Positions 1 through 12,599 of a stretch of 64,000 bases of DNA are shown in pieces (within the stretch, counting starts at the first letter, position 1; the number at the start of each line of letters is the position of its first letter). Origin of the DNA: Dama dama (Eukaryota; Chordata; Mammalia; Artiodactyla; Cervidae); the NCBI RefSeq assembly GCF_033118175.1, contig NC_083701.1, positions 51,411,001 to 51,475,000 of the forward strand, written 5' to 3'. The position numbers were made by a program, and so were the translations under genes. Under the pieces are notes generated by a model that was given only the letters and a program-made list of their open reading frames with translations, was not told where the DNA came from and searched no databases.

Positions 1-1149
1 ACTGTAGAACATATGGTACTGTAGTGTATGTTTAGTGAAAAAAATTTCTGTGCATGAGTGGACCCTCCTTTGATATGCCCTGGATTTCTTTGTCTGGTAA
101 AGTTCATACCTATGTTTTTCTAGAAAATGATTGAAAAAGTAGATTTTTCTTTCAAAATTGGCAATTGAAAAGCACAAAAAAGTGATGGATATTAGAAACT
201 GTATTCATGAAAGTGTTTAGGAAACTATCAAGGTTTCTTTTTTTTTTTTTCCCTAAAACCATACTTGTGTTCTACACACATATTATTAAATTCTCATTTT
301 GAAACATTTAAAAATGATCTTTTGAAAACAGTGTCATAGACATCTTAAAATCCCTTCTGCTCTGACCGAGATAACGAGATAAGCATAGCTGGAATCCTAA
401 TACGCTTGTGCTTTTATGCTTTCATTTCTTGTCCACAGTTCATAAATTGCTATATTGCCTGTCAGTGTTCTGATTACACTTGTAAAAGAAATAATAAGAT
501 GCTTTTAGAGGGAAAAAGAAGATATGCACCCATAGTTCCTTAAATATATGATATTTGATATGGTTAATAGCATTATAATGTAACAATGTTGTCTTCTGTC
601 TATAAAAGTGACATTCCTGAAATATGCTCAGTAGAGTGGAGACTATAAATTGCTTCCCTGGAGCAATACAATATATGACATTGCTCACCTGTACTCTTTG
701 TTCGGCCCTCTTGTAACAAGCACAACACACTGGCAGTATTTTTTTGTTTTATTTTAGGTGTGCCATTTGTGATTTACCTAGACCCATAAAGATGATATCT
801 TAGAGCAGCAGGAGGTTACAAAATGTATGTTAGCCGTGGAATTCTGTTTCCAAATAAAATCTTTCTTGGAGGCACAAAATGTAAAACATAAAAGTTGAGC
901 TATGATTTCAGATGAGATGCAGTTCTCCCTCTTTATTCCTCCCCTTCCTAGGTGTCCCTACAGAGTACTGAGTCAGAAGCCTATGGATCACTATTTGAAA
1001 CCTCTCATAAATTAATGCTCCATTACAAAATATTCAAGAATGAAAGGACCAGACTATGAAAAGCTTAAGAATTGCATTATTGTCACAATAGCAATATTTT
1101 TTAGTAATTATTAGTTATAAACCATTATGCTGATTATTTTAGCTGCATT
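1..1149. other. AT-rich sequence with no identifiable feature
   Basis: No repeat family, RNA gene or convincing exon is recognised. Open frames are short and lie in AT-rich sequence. A poly(T) run near 238-252 has no flanking duplication. Confidence 0.5.
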
Positions 1150-1325
1150 ATCCAAAATATTCCTTTTTCTTGTCATCTGAAGAGAAGTACTATTTCTAGG
1201 TACTATTCTTCATCCATTTTATGGAATGAAAACTGAGGCAGAATCTGCTTAAGGAAACATTGCTTACATGATAGCTGCTAAACATTAAAGGTAGGATTTA
1301 GACTAAAGCAATCTGACTCAAAAGA
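1150..1325 (-). repeat. MIR SINE relic
   Basis: The block with 'ttttatggaatgaaaactga' followed by 'ggcagaatctgcttaaggaa' and ending in a 'gcaatctgactca' motif matches the reverse complement of the ancient tRNA-derived MIR core. It is heavily diverged, as expected for MIR. Boundaries are approximate. Confidence 0.55.
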
Positions 1326-2194
1326 CTACTTACATAATGAACATATATAATTTTCTATCTGACCTCAGTATCATCATTTCTAGAACTATCCCCCTTCACT
1401 GCCTAAATCCATGTAATTCTAATGGGTATGAAAATGAAGACCCACTACTACACACACTCACACACATACACAAAATTGGGCATTTTACATAATGTGGACA
1501 TTCAAAATAATTCTTCCTTGGATAAAGTGCATGGTCCAGTGTGGGACATATAAGTGAGGCTGATCTCTTTTTCTGAGATTGTTACACATGCAGTGAGATG
1601 TGTCCCTCACAAAATTGAGGCACTCCTATAAGCCTGAATCTTCCTGGAAGGGATGAGATATTGCAGGTGTCTCTCACCACATGAACAGAGAGTACAGTAA
1701 GCCAAAGACAAGAGATGAATGGTACTAATCACCTGAATTTCCCAGTCATGAGGGAGAATACAATGCAATATTTTCTCCATAAGCTAATTGGAGTTGGCAT
1801 TTTGTCTCTGGTTTAACCGCAATAAAAGAAAATATCTTTCTATCCCCTATACTACTGGTGATACAGAAATGCAAAAGACCCAATTTTATTCAAAGAAACA
1901 GTTGAAACAGACCTATCAATAAACTGCAGTACAGAGGGATGCAATATAACTGGATTGTGCTTAAAATAACTTTTTCACTAGAGAAGGAGATTAATGGACT
2001 GATTATTAAAGATAGCTAGTCATGAAAATGAGGGTTAGGGAACATTTCAGACTGAGGAAATATGATGTATGAAGCTCAGAGCTCAGAAAAAAAGTTTAAT
2101 AGTTCTATAAGAACAGAGACATTGTAAGAATCTGTATTACAAACTAACAAAACACAATCAGTGTTAATCTAAAACTTGGCCTATGACATTTTAC
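1326..2194. other. AT-rich sequence, nothing recognised
   Basis: A short CA-rich tract lies near 1449-1475. Otherwise no repeat family or coding signal is recognised. Confidence 0.5.
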
Positions 2195-2390
2195 CACCTG
2201 CAGTTCAGGAGACACAGGAGACGTGGGTTTGATCCCTGGGTCTGAAAGATTCCTTGGAGAAGGAAATGGCAACCCACTCCAGGACTCTTGTCTGAAGAAT
2301 CCCATGGGCTGAGGAGCCTGGAGGGCTACAGTCCATGGGGTTACAAAGAGTCAGACACGACTGAGCACCTAGGCACACAAACACACAAGT
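2195..2390 (+). mobile_element. Bov-tA SINE, 5'-truncated
   Basis: A ruminant tRNA-derived SINE. The diagnostic blocks appear in order: 'tttgatccctgggtctgaaa' (B-box region), 'ggagaaggaaatggcaaccc', 'gaggagcctggagggctaca' and 'agagtcagacacgactgag'. The tRNA-like head is incomplete. Such copies are transcribed by RNA polymerase III and mobilised in trans, in ruminants probably by BovB, with which they share 3' sequence. No clear TSD is seen. Confidence 0.9.
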
Positions 2391-2889
2391 GCATGGTCTC
2401 ATGCTATTTTATATCTTTATTTTAAGAGACATTCTTGAGTTCAGGAAATAAAGATAATGTATAGCCATTATGAAGGAGCAAAATCTCCTGTAGTAAATGA
2501 ATGAGCTCATTTGGGGGAAATAGATATTCTTTGTAAATAAAATTATATTTAGAAATATTTCGGTTGAGTCTCAAGTCTATAACCCCTTTTAATATGCATT
2601 TCCTATATAGATATTCAATTTTTTTCTCAGTGCCAAGATTTAGTTGTATAATTTCACTGTTACTGGTAATTGCAAATTTTTTCCAGTCTGATAAAAGATA
2701 AGGGCAAGAGAAGGGGGGAAAAATCTAATATTTTTATGACAAGTGTTTGAATAAATATTCAAATAAATATTCATCTTCAAAGAGAAGATGCCTCATGCCA
2801 GTTGATCAATCACCAGTATTAGAGGTCTTAGAATGGGGAAAAAATGATTTTCCACTGCTCTAATTGAGAACCCATTTAAATTCCATGTT
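2391..2889. other. AT-rich sequence, nothing recognised
   Basis: There is a local duplicated 'aaataaatattca' motif near 2750-2772, but no repeat family or coding signal is recognised. Confidence 0.45.
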
Positions 2890-3215
2890 AAATGTTAATA
2901 AAACCTGATTGCCTTAACACTATGTACAAGCACTCTGACAACCTAACCAGTTTTATATTATCAATCTCATCTCTTGCTATTGTGACTCTATTTTCCAGGT
3001 ATTCCAAAATTCAGATATTGTTCTCACCTCTGTGTCATTTGAACTTCTTCACTCACCCTTTTCATTCTAAGTAAAGTCTTTTTCATTTTTAAAGACATAG
3101 CTCAAAAGTCATTTCTTTACTGTATCTTTAGATGTCTATTTGAACACCTTAGTGCTACTATTACCACTGTTTAGACAAATAACTGGCATATAGTACTTGT
3201 CACTCAATAAATAGA
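2890..3215 (+). repeat. L2 LINE 3' end relic
   Basis: The pyrimidine-rich block is followed by 'gacatagctcaaaagtcatt' and the terminal pattern 'aactggcatatagtacttgt' plus 'cactcaataaatag'. This is the usual order at the 3' end of mammalian L2, highly diverged. The short open frame at 2892-3074 is inside it and is not a gene. Confidence 0.55.
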
Positions 3216-3261
3216 GAAAGTAGAGAAAAAAATAAAGAACAAACCACAAAATAGTGAATTT

Positions 3262-3501
3262 AATGACAATGCATCATGCTTCCCAATGACACAGTGGTAA
3301 AGACCCCTCCTGCCAATGTCAGAGATGCAAGACCCACAAGTTTGATCTCTGGCTTGGGAAGATCCCATGGAGTAGGAAATGGCAACCCATTCCAGTATCC
3401 TTGCCTGGAAAATTCTATGGACAGAGAAGCCTGGCAGGCTGTATAGTCCATGGGGTTGCAAAGAGTTGGACGCAACTGAACAGGTGCACACAATGACAAT
3501 G
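3262..3501 (+). mobile_element. Bov-tA SINE with 10-bp TSD
   Basis: The body (3272-3491) carries the standard Bov-tA blocks, including 'gcttgggaagatcccatgga', 'gtaggaaatggcaacccatt' and 'gcaaagagttggacgcaact'. It is flanked by direct repeats 'aatgacaatg' at 3262-3271 and 3492-3501, which I read as the TSD. Confidence 0.93.
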
Positions 3502-5062
3502 TATAGGAATGGTCTTCATTTCCATAAAAGCATCTGATGGTAGTAGGGTGTTTGTGAATTCACTACTTACTCTTATAACTAGTTCTCTTTCATTCATTCA
3601 CTCATCCAACAGTTAGGTGCCAGGCAAAGTACTAAAATATAAAATATGGCATTCCTTACTTCAAGCTATACTTCCATTAAGAAAAATATTTTTTGTTTTT
3701 GATATACCCCCACAAATAGTTTCACAGTTAATTTTATTAATGTTCTTGCTGAAAAATCATAAATAAATCTAAATATTTTATTTTATAATGGAATTTCTAA
3801 TACATGAGTTTAATTGAAGTCACCAGAATTCATTGAATGTTCTATATAAAGTATTATATATTTTACATAATGTTTCTTTATATGATCACAATTAATATAC
3901 TAAGCAAAATAACAAATCAACCAAATAATTGTATTCCCAAGAAAGAATACACCTATAAGACCTTTACCTTCACCTTCTACTACACACAAATAATTTCTCA
4001 GTTGCTTAAGCAAGGAAGCCCATATATAGTCTATCAATGTCAGGGTTGAATTTTGATTATCATAAATACTTTACTATTAATCATTTTCCTAGTAATTTGT
4101 TTTTTCATTAAAATAGTCAAGCTCATTAATCATCATTGTAATCTACAGTTTTCTTAAAATCTTTCTCTTCATATAAAGTCTACTTTTCTTATCCTATTAC
4201 CCACAATTATACTAAGGAAAATCTACATTACAAACTTGAAACAACTAGTTTCTTTATATTTTGGTTCAATATTAACAATGTCCTTGGGTCTATCCATCAT
4301 TATAATGGATTTTGTCATAACATGATTAAGTGAAGCAGTAATTTGCACTGCTGGGAAAATGGCTTTGGTTATGAAGGTATCATGCTTCCATCTGTTTCCT
4401 TTATCCAGGGTTTTACAATAATAGAGCACACTAATTTTCATAATGCTAAATGGTATAGAAGGCTGGTTGTCACAAACTACCATTAAAATAGTAAATGCTT
4501 AGTGTCTAGTTTCTATTGATTAGACACTTACAATTTGAAAAATACTTCTATATACTGCTCCTTGAGGAGATAATTTGTTGCTTTTCTTCTTATAGAAGAT
4601 GCAGTGAACTGATGGATGCATTTATGTTCTGATTGTGGTTCTGCCATTTGGATTTGTGTATGTGCAGACAGAAACAGACAATTAGATAATCATCAGTTAT
4701 ATCATTCTTATACCGAGTGTACACTAAATACTAAGAATGGTGTTCACGCTGAAAAAAAATGGCAGATGGATGGAACTTAAGAGTATAATGGCGAAAGCTG
4801 TTTCAAGCTATAACAAACAAAATCTTCACAAATTAGTACAAATGCAATTAAAAGCTCTTTGTGAAAGAACTGTGTGAAGGGAGCGGAAGGAACTACTTTA
4901 GATGTCCCCTTGAGCCAGGATTCTTTCAGGACTATTTCTACTGAGGCTTGAAGGAGGAGGCCAGAAGAATAGGCAATAAAACTAGAGGAAAGAAATTCTA
5001 AGAGTGAAGAAATAGCACTTGAAAAGGTCTCAGTTTAAAAAAAGAAATGTATGTTCAAGAAA
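3502..5062. other. AT-rich sequence, nothing firmly recognised
   Basis: A possible L2/MIR scrap ('ccaacagttaggtgccaggc') lies near 3605-3626. The rest, including several 60-86 codon open frames, has no recognisable similarity or splice context. Confidence 0.45.
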
Positions 5063-5214
5063 CCTGGATTAAGGAAAACGTAGAAGTGAATATTAGTCGC
5101 TCAGTTACATCTGACTTTGTTACCCCATTGACTGTAGCCTGCCAGGCTCCTCTGTCCATGGAATTCTCCAGGTAAGAATACTGGAGTGGGTTACCAAGCC
5201 CTGAATTAAGGAAA
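5063..5214 (-). mobile_element. Bov-tA SINE fragment with 15-bp TSD
   Basis: The body (5078-5199) holds the Bov-tA 3' half in reverse: 'gactgtagcctgccaggctc', 'ctctgtccatggaattctcc' and 'aagaatactggagtgggtta'. The flanks 'cctggattaaggaaa' (5063-5077) and 'cctgaattaaggaaa' (5200-5214) differ at one position and are read as the TSD, so the copy was 5'-truncated at insertion. Confidence 0.9.
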
Positions 5215-6151
5215 GTAATATTTTAGACTATTTATCCCATATTTTAAAATAGTAAAGCTTTAGTGTTACTACATATACCATACATAAAGTACTCTCTTAA
5301 ACAGATACTGACTCACCTAACAATTTTGTGCAATTGATATCAAAGCAATGTGTGGCAGTGATCCACTCCAATCTAGATTAGAGGAAATGTCAAGACAGTT
5401 ATTCATGGTTTCAAAGTCAAGATTATATCTTAAAGGTTATGGGCAATAAAAGTCCTCTTCTGATGAACTTTATTTAATCACTAGTCATTGAGCTTATATG
5501 GTATTGCTTCAGTTTTGAAATGCTTTATAGAAGTTTGTATGTCTCACAGAAGTGTTTGCTTTGTTTTCATATCCCCCAAATGAAGTCAGTCTTTAATAAT
5601 GACTCAAACGCAAAGGACATTCATGTGGAGAAACAGTAATTAGAAATGCTGAGAGTTCACTCAATAGCATATGTCATACTTATGCTGTCTGCATGTACTA
5701 TCTTGCCTGGGGTATTTTTCATTAAATCATTAAAGTATTCTTAATGCTTCTGAGAAATAGTTCCTGATTTGTTTTCTCAATAGAATTTAGATTTGTTTAA
5801 TTTTATGGGTCATAATAATATTGAAAGCTTTTCAGTTAAAATAGAGAGTTGTAAAATATACAATAAATCTTGTGAGCAAATTTATGTCACAGACTTTATA
5901 AGTTATTTTTCTCCCAGCAAAAAGACTGACCCTCTCTGGCTGTCATGTAAAAGGTAAAATAGAGGATGTCATGTTTAATAAAGAGCATCTTAAAACCAGA
6001 GTCAAGAGTGAAACATCCTTTCCCACTAACACTGTAATCCTACATGGAACTAGAGACAGACATCTCTGTTTTTCTTCTCTTTTCATGTTCCACGTTGCTT
6101 GCTCTTATATATTCAGGTAACATCTCTCCTAAGTCTTACGCTTACTCTACT
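5215..6151. other. AT-rich sequence, nothing recognised
   Basis: No repeat family, coding signal or RNA gene is recognised. Confidence 0.5.
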
Positions 6152-6380
6152 GTATTAATCTCTTATGGTGGTTTAGTCACTAAGTTGTGTCTGACTCTTG
6201 CGACCCCATGGAGTGTAGCCTGCCAGGCTCTTCTGTCCATGAGATTTTCCAGGTAAGAATACTGGAGTGGATTGCCATTTCCTTCTCCAGGGGATCTTCC
6301 CAACCCAGGGATCAAACCCAGGCCTCCTGCACTGCAGGCAGATTTTCTTCCTGACTGAGCTACCAGGTATTAATCTCTTA
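6152..6380 (-). mobile_element. Bov-tA SINE, near full length, 14-bp TSD
   Basis: The body (6166-6366) reads in reverse through the whole SINE: 'cactaagttgtgtctgactc', 'ctccaggggatcttcccaac', 'ccagggatcaaacccaggcc' (tRNA B-box side) and the tRNA head 'ctgactgagctaccagg'. Perfect direct repeats 'gtattaatctctta' at 6152-6165 and 6367-6380 form the TSD. Confidence 0.96.
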
Positions 6381-6410
6381 GGTCTAACTAGAAAAGAGTA
6401 AAGTTCAATA

Positions 6411-6495
6411 ATATTTATTATGATATATATTATGATATATGATATAATATATATTATATTAATAATATAAGTTATTAATATTATGTTTAGTAATA
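6411..6495. repeat. AT-rich low-complexity tract
   Basis: Interrupted repeats of 'tatgatatata' and 'attaatata' type; a simple-sequence tract. Confidence 0.8.
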
Positions 6496-8937
6496 TTCAT
6501 TAGCTGTGTTGACAAACGACTGGAGCTGAGCAGACAAAACAATCAAATGACAGCGAGGGAGATCTGCAGACGTCAATCTCCAGAGCTTTAGTTGAAGGGT
6601 GTGTCTCTCACTGTGGGGAGCGTACGTTTCTAGACAATTTCTTAGGAAGGAAGATTCAGATCTATAGAGAGGGCAACCAGCTAAAACTACTGAACATCAG
6701 AAAGAAATAAATTGTAGAACACTAACCATGGCCTTGAAACAAGGCAGAGACTGAGACTGCCATCATGTTTTATGTCTCCAATAATATGCCAGATACTGGC
6801 ACAGTGCCATCATGATTTTGATTATTAAAATGAACAAAAAAATCCTAAGAATCTCTCATGTTCTGGTGAAGTTAAGCAAGATTAAACAACTTGCAGTATA
6901 ATAGATAGATGCTTCCTATTTCTTATCCTTCTTTTGTATAAAAATACATAATAGAATCTGAGTTAGTACTTGAGAAATAAGTGCCATGATCTCAGATATA
7001 TTCACTGAACCCCACTATGACATCATTCTTTTTTAGAATCTACAATCTAGCAAGATATAAAGCTTGCATTATGCATTAGTTCCACTTTCTTGCTTGATAA
7101 ATTTTATGAATGTGATTGCCACCATCCCCCCACCACTAGAACTACTGGGTTACTTGGTGTTGCTTCTTACCATCTTCTTAATAAGAGAATACAATGGAGG
7201 ATCAAGAGGAAGTTTAAAATGGCATTCTTTTCAAATGAGAGGAGATTGGAGAAGGCTGATTTAAATAAAATTGAGTCATATGCATGCACATGCTCTCAGT
7301 TTAACAATACTTTGGCATATGATTTATATGAAGTAAAATTACTCATGCTGTACTAAAATGTGTCTATATTCAGTGCAACAATTTAAAAAGTGAGGGGGGA
7401 AAATGACTAAATTGAGAAAAACATGATTGGTTTTCATTTTATTGTAAAGAAATTTCAGTGCCCCAGGAAATGTGATTGATCCTTTGAGTCATTCAAAATC
7501 GAACAGATTTTTGGATTGAAAAAAAAAAAGTAGAATAGGATATTATGTATTGGGGCAAAATTTTATTAGTTGATTTGCTTTTATAATAACCCGTTAAAAC
7601 ATGATTTAGAAATAAGAGTTTTCACTGTGTGACCATAATGCTTTCCCTTCATAAGAGATATAAACACTAACAGAGTAGTTGTCTTCAATAAAACTAGTCC
7701 CTGCTGTACATTTGGTTCATACTTGACAATACCAAAGAACTGCTGAGTATCATTTGATGTAAAGTAACTCCAGTTTTCCATGTGTTAAGTATAAGAGAAA
7801 AATAAATATTGTTACCAGGAAAAGATTCATCATGCTGCTCATGTAAAATTATTAACTTTTCAAACATGTGCACCTGAAAGTATATGTCTTGTGTTGATAG
7901 CCTGTGATACTTTAGGTTAATGCCTCTCCACCCAATATACAGCAAGAGGAAAAACACAAATAATTTTAATTTTATATTTACATTTTATAGTTATATCAAC
8001 AATGAAATCTAATAGGATAGTTTAATTCTTGGTGGTATATATAAAGTAAGTGGTTTTAATTTCTGGAAAATTTGTTTGAGCAGCTTATGTTGAATTTCAG
8101 AAAAGTCAATTTTGTCTCCAGATTTTTTATAATGACATTTCCTGGTTTTGCTACTTTTTGTGAAGTGGAAGTGCTGAGAGAGCTAATGGACACCTGGTGT
8201 GACATATACTCTGCTACTCCAGGCTTCTCTTTAGAACTGGAGGTGAGTGACTCCTACAGAATTACTCTAAATTTCAATTTAAATTCCCTTTATATTTTAC
8301 TTGTCTTGCTCTAAATTACAAAGCAAGTCAATAATCACCACAACTAATTAAGACCCAAATGATTTGCATTAATCTCTCAACAGAATGTCTTACATTAATG
8401 CCTGCATATAACTGACATATTTATGATTCTATAAACTTTTTAGGTTATTTCATAGTCAAAAATTCTTTTCCTATTGAATAATGCTTAAAATGATCAGCTT
8501 ATCATATTTCATACAAATGCACACAAAGATATAATGTGTAAAGCTATTCCTTCCAAATCTTATCTCAGTAAATGGTCATGCAAAGAAACATACATTAAAA
8601 AGTAGATATCTTTAAATCAAATTCTCTCATCTCTCATAGTTGATACCATTAGTTTATATCCTATCCATTTCTACCCTTACAGTAGATTTCAAATCCTTTC
8701 ATTTTTTTCTCTGAAAAATAACAGCTGTTTTCTCAACTGTCAACAACCAGTCCAAGCCATCATCATCACATCTCTGTTCTAAATCTGCCATACCAGACTT
8801 CCTATTTCCACTCTCTTTCTACACAGAAGAGAACATCATCTATGATAAGGTTATAACATTCCACTACAGTACTTGTATCTCTTCACTGGCTATCCTGAAC
8901 TTAATGTTACCAAGTCCAAGCTCACTCTGCTTACCAG
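6496..8937. other. Mostly single-copy AT-rich sequence
   Basis: No repeat family is recognised. One interval, 8101-8242, has an AG before it, a strong GTGAGT after it and one open frame across it, but I do not recognise the encoded sequence; it is listed under findings rather than as an exon. Confidence 0.45.
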
Positions 8938-9241
8938 TGAATCAGAGATGAGGTGCTGATGCAATGAATAAAACTTTATTTGGAGAGCCCTCTGACTGAC
9001 AAGACAGTGGACTAATGTCTCAAAGTAACCATCCAATTGGGGTCTGCATGCCAGGTTCTTTTGTAGAAAAGAGATGGGAGGAGGTGAGGAAACAAAGTAA
9101 AAAGGCCATTAATCTTGCAAATATCTCCTAATATGGAAATCCTCAGTCAGGGGATGTTTTAATTTCTTACTTTCTGCCAGCTACAGATGTACAGGGTTCT
9201 GAACAAAGGCACTTTGTCAGGCATATGGACAGGATTCTCTC
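8938..9241 (-). mobile_element. LTR-like block, minus strand (probable ERV solo LTR or fragment)
   Basis: Read on the minus strand, the block contains a polyadenylation signal AATAAAG (plus-strand complement at 8974-8980) about 35 bp before a terminal CA (plus-strand TG at 8938-8939), as in an LTR R-U5 end. The upstream part looks like U3. No TSD or internal retroviral sequence is visible. The BovB that starts just after it may have cut off the 5' end. It could be another promoter-bearing repeat. Confidence 0.45.
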
Positions 9242-9254
9242 AGGCAGCCCAGTA

Positions 9255-11075
9255 TGTATGACTATAACAGTAAAGGGCAGCACAGAAAGACAGGAAAGCC
9301 TTCTTCAATGAACAGTGTATAAAACTAGAAGAAAACAACAGAAGGGAAAAGACTAAAGATCTTTTCAGGAAAATTGGAGATATCAAGGGAACACTTTGCC
9401 CAAAGATGGGCACATTAAAAGACATAAATGATAGAGAACTAGCAGATGCTGAAGAGATCAAGAAGAGATGAAAAGAATACATGAAGGAACTGTACAAAAA
9501 AAGATCCAAATGAACCAGACTGCTACAATGATGTGGTCAGCCACCCAGAGCCAGACATTCTGGAGAGTGAAGTCAAGGGGACCTTAGGAAGCCCTACTGT
9601 TATTAAAGCTAGTGGATGCAATGAAATTCCAGTAGAATTATTCAAATCCCTAAAGGATGATACCCTCAAGGTGTTACACTGAGTATGTCAGCAAATCTGG
9701 AAAGACCCAGCAGTGGCCACAGGACTGGAAAACATCAGTCCTCATCCCAATTCCCAAGAAGGGTAGTACTAAAGAATGTGCTAACCATCAGACAATTGCA
9801 CTCATCTCCCACATATCTCCCATACTACTAAGGTCATGCTTAAAATCCTGAATGCTAGGCTTCAGCATTATGCAATCTGAGAACTTCCAGATGTCCAAGC
9901 TGGATTTAGAAATGGAAGAGGAACCAGAGATAAAATTGCCAACATTTACTGGATTATAGAGAAAGCTGGGGAATTCCAGCAAAAAACATCTACCTCTGTT
10001 TCATTGACTGTGCTAAAGCCTATATGTGGGTCATAATAAACTGTGGAAAACCCTTAAAGAGATAGGAATACCAGACCATCTGACCTGTCTCCTGAGAAAC
10101 CTGTATGCAGGTCAAGATCCAACAGTCAGAACCCTGTATGGAACAACTGATTGGTTCAAGATTGAGAAAGGAGTACCACAGGGCTCTCTGCTGTCACCCT
10201 GTTTGTTTACTCTCTATGCTGAGAAGATCATGAGACATGCCAGGCTGGATGAGTTACAAGCTGATATCAAGATAGGTGGGAGAAACATCAACAACCTCAA
10301 ATATGCAGATGATACCACTCTAAAGGTAGAAAGCAAAGAGGAACTAAAGAGCCTCTTGATGAGGGTGGAGGAGAGTGAAAGAGCTGGCTTAAAACTAAAT
10401 ATTAAAAAAAACTTAAGATCATGGCATCTGGCCCCATTACCTCATCCCAAATAGAAGGGAGAAAGGTGGAAGTAGTGACATTTCCTCTTTTGGGGGGGTC
10501 TAAAATCACTGTGGATAGCGACTGCAGCCACGAAATCAGATATTTGCTTCTTGGCAGGAAAGATGACAAACCTAGACAGTGTGTTGAAAAGCAGAGACGT
10601 TACTCTGCCAACCAAGGTCTGTATAATCAAGGCTATGTTCTTCTCAGTGATCATGTTCAGTTGTAAGAGCTGGACCATAAAGAAGGAGGAGCACTGAAAA
10701 CATGATGCCTTCAAACCGTGGTGCTGGAGAATACTCCTGAGTCTCTTGGACAGCAAGGAGATCAAACCAATCAATCATAAGGGAAATCAACCTGGAATGC
10801 TTGTTGCAAGGTATGATGCTGCAGCTGAAACCCCAGTATTTTGGTCATCTTATGTGAACAGCTGACTCCTTGGAAAAGTTTCTGATGCTGGAAAAGATTG
10901 AAGTCAGAAGGAGAAGAGGGTGTCAGAAGATGAGATGGCTGAATGGCATCACCGATGCAATGGACATGAACTCTGGAAAACTTCAGGAGATGGTGAGGGA
11001 CAGGAAGGCCTGGCATGCTGCAGTCCCTGGGGTTACAAAAAGTCAGACATGACTGGGTGACTGAACAACAATATA
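9255..11075 (+). mobile_element. BovB (RTE LINE), 5'-truncated, decayed, with RT domain remnants
   Basis: BovB encodes an apurinic-type endonuclease plus reverse transcriptase (RT) and inserts by target-primed reverse transcription. This copy starts in the endonuclease-RT linker and runs to the 3' end at the 'agtcagacatgactgggtga' motif. The longest open piece, 10026-10454 (142 codons), covers the RT palm. It has the 'GVPQGSLLSPCLF' strand-loop and the catalytic YADD box, encoded at about 10301-10315. Upstream and downstream blocks fall in other frames or contain stops, so the element is dead. The open frames at 10421-10666 and 10870-11052 are further slices of the same ORF2. Confidence 0.93.
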
Positions 11076-11159
11076 ACAATGAAAACAATGAAAAGGGAGT
11101 CAAAGAAACAGTTCCAAAATGGAATCAGAATTGGCTTTTACTTGCAACATCAACACCCA

Positions 11160-11358
11160 GGGGCTTCCCTGATAGCTCAGATGGTGAAGAATCTGCTTGC
11201 AATGCAAGAGACAAGGTTCATCCTTGTGTCAGGAAGATCTCTGGAGAAGGGAATGGCTACCAGTCCAGTATCCTTGCTCGGAGAAGTCCATGAACAGAGG
11301 GTGGGCTACAGTCCATTTAAGTCACAAAGAGTCAGACATGACTGAGTGACTAACACTT
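11160..11358 (+). mobile_element. Bov-tA SINE
   Basis: Starts at the tRNA-derived head 'gggcttccctgatagctcag' and continues through 'ggagaagggaatggctacca' to 'agagtcagacatgactgag'. It is full length but diverged. No TSD is clear. Confidence 0.92.
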
Positions 11359-11377
11359 TTGGTTTTTCTTTTTGTGT

Positions 11378-11650
11378 TTTTTAATTAATTTATTTACTTT
11401 AATTGGAGGTTAATTACAATATTGTAGTGGTTTTTGCCATACATTGACATGAATCAGCCATGGTTATACATACATTCCCCATCCTGAACCCCCCTCTCAC
11501 CTCCCTCCATCCCATCCCTCAGGGTCCATCCCAGTGCACCAGCTCTGAGCACCCTGTCTCATGCATCAAACCTGAACTGGTGATCTATTACTCCCAGACT
11601 CTTTAGCTGATCCCCATGGCTTTATACAATTTGGTCTTTGTTAGGCCCTA
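11378..11650 (-). mobile_element. Older L1-BT-type 3' UTR, 5'-truncated
   Basis: The reverse complement contains the ruminant L1 3' UTR landmarks: a GGTGCACTGGGA box, a G-rich block, an 'ATGGCTGATTCATGTCAATG' box and a terminal AATTAACCTCCAATTAAAG followed by an A-rich tail. Compared with the copy at 31239-31876 it is more diverged and has different terminal wording, so it belongs to an older subfamily. Confidence 0.85.
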
Positions 11651-11870
11651 GCTGGGCTTCCCTGTTGGCTCAGCAATATAAAGAATCCACCTGCAATGCA
11701 GGAGACCGGGGTTCGATCCCTGGGTCGGGAAGATCCCCTGGAGAAGGGAACGGTCACCCACTCTAGTGTTCTTGCCTGGAGAATTCCATGGACAAAGGAG
11801 CCTGGTGGGCTATAGTCAATGGGATCGCAAAGAGTAGGACACTACTGAGTGACTAGTACTTTCTCTTTCA
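11651..11870 (+). mobile_element. Bov-tA SINE, full length
   Basis: The tRNA head 'gggcttccctgttggctcag' and B-box region 'ggttcgatccctgggtcggg' are well preserved, followed by the complete body. It abuts the L1 3' end on its left. Confidence 0.94.
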
Positions 11871-12599
11871 AGCACAAGCTACATTGTCCTTGTATCCAGA
11901 TTTGGGGCCTTAATGCCTGCAACCATCTTGGACTACAATGCTCTTTCTCAGGCTATTTAAATACATGATTTCTTCTCATCCTTGTGAATCAGTCCTGGAG
12001 TCATCTCCTTGAAAAGATTTTTTTCCTGATTGTCCTAAATAACAAAATTCTCATAGTCTCTAGTGATTATCATATCATCCTGCTTATCTCTTTGAAGCAT
12101 TCCATTTTGCTAATTAACATCATTTTATTGTGTATCTTTGCTCCCAAACATACTGAAGTGGGTAACTGAGGCAGGAACAAAAGAACAGCAAAATCCAACT
12201 CGTTCACCACCATGACTCCAGCAATTAGACTAATGCACATTGTTAAAACTTAGAAAATATTTGTTGGATAAATAAAATAGCTTTTAAATTATTTTCTATT
12301 ATCATTATAAAATTCAAATATATATTAAGCTAAACAACTTTTCTCATCTTGAAATATTTCTTTCAATGAAATCATTAATAATTATCTATTCATTTATCTG
12401 TCATTTATTATCATGCATTTGTAGTTTTTTCTTTGTTGGTATCCTGACCTCCAATCCTGGGCTCATCAATTAACAAAATTCAATGGACTCTTTTTAGTTA
12501 TGTTTTCTATATTCTTCTTCTCTTAGAGTCCTTGTTTTAAGTCCTTATGTTTATACTTTAACCATTGTTAAAGTCTTAATTGATTGAGCTATCTCATTT
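11871..12599. other. AT-rich sequence, nothing recognised
   Basis: No repeat family or coding signal is recognised. Confidence 0.45.

Noticed and set aside
6166..6366. tRNA-like heads of the Bov-tA SINEs considered as tRNA genes
   Set aside because: Only the promoter-like part of a tRNA is present, fused to the SINE body; no complete cloverleaf.
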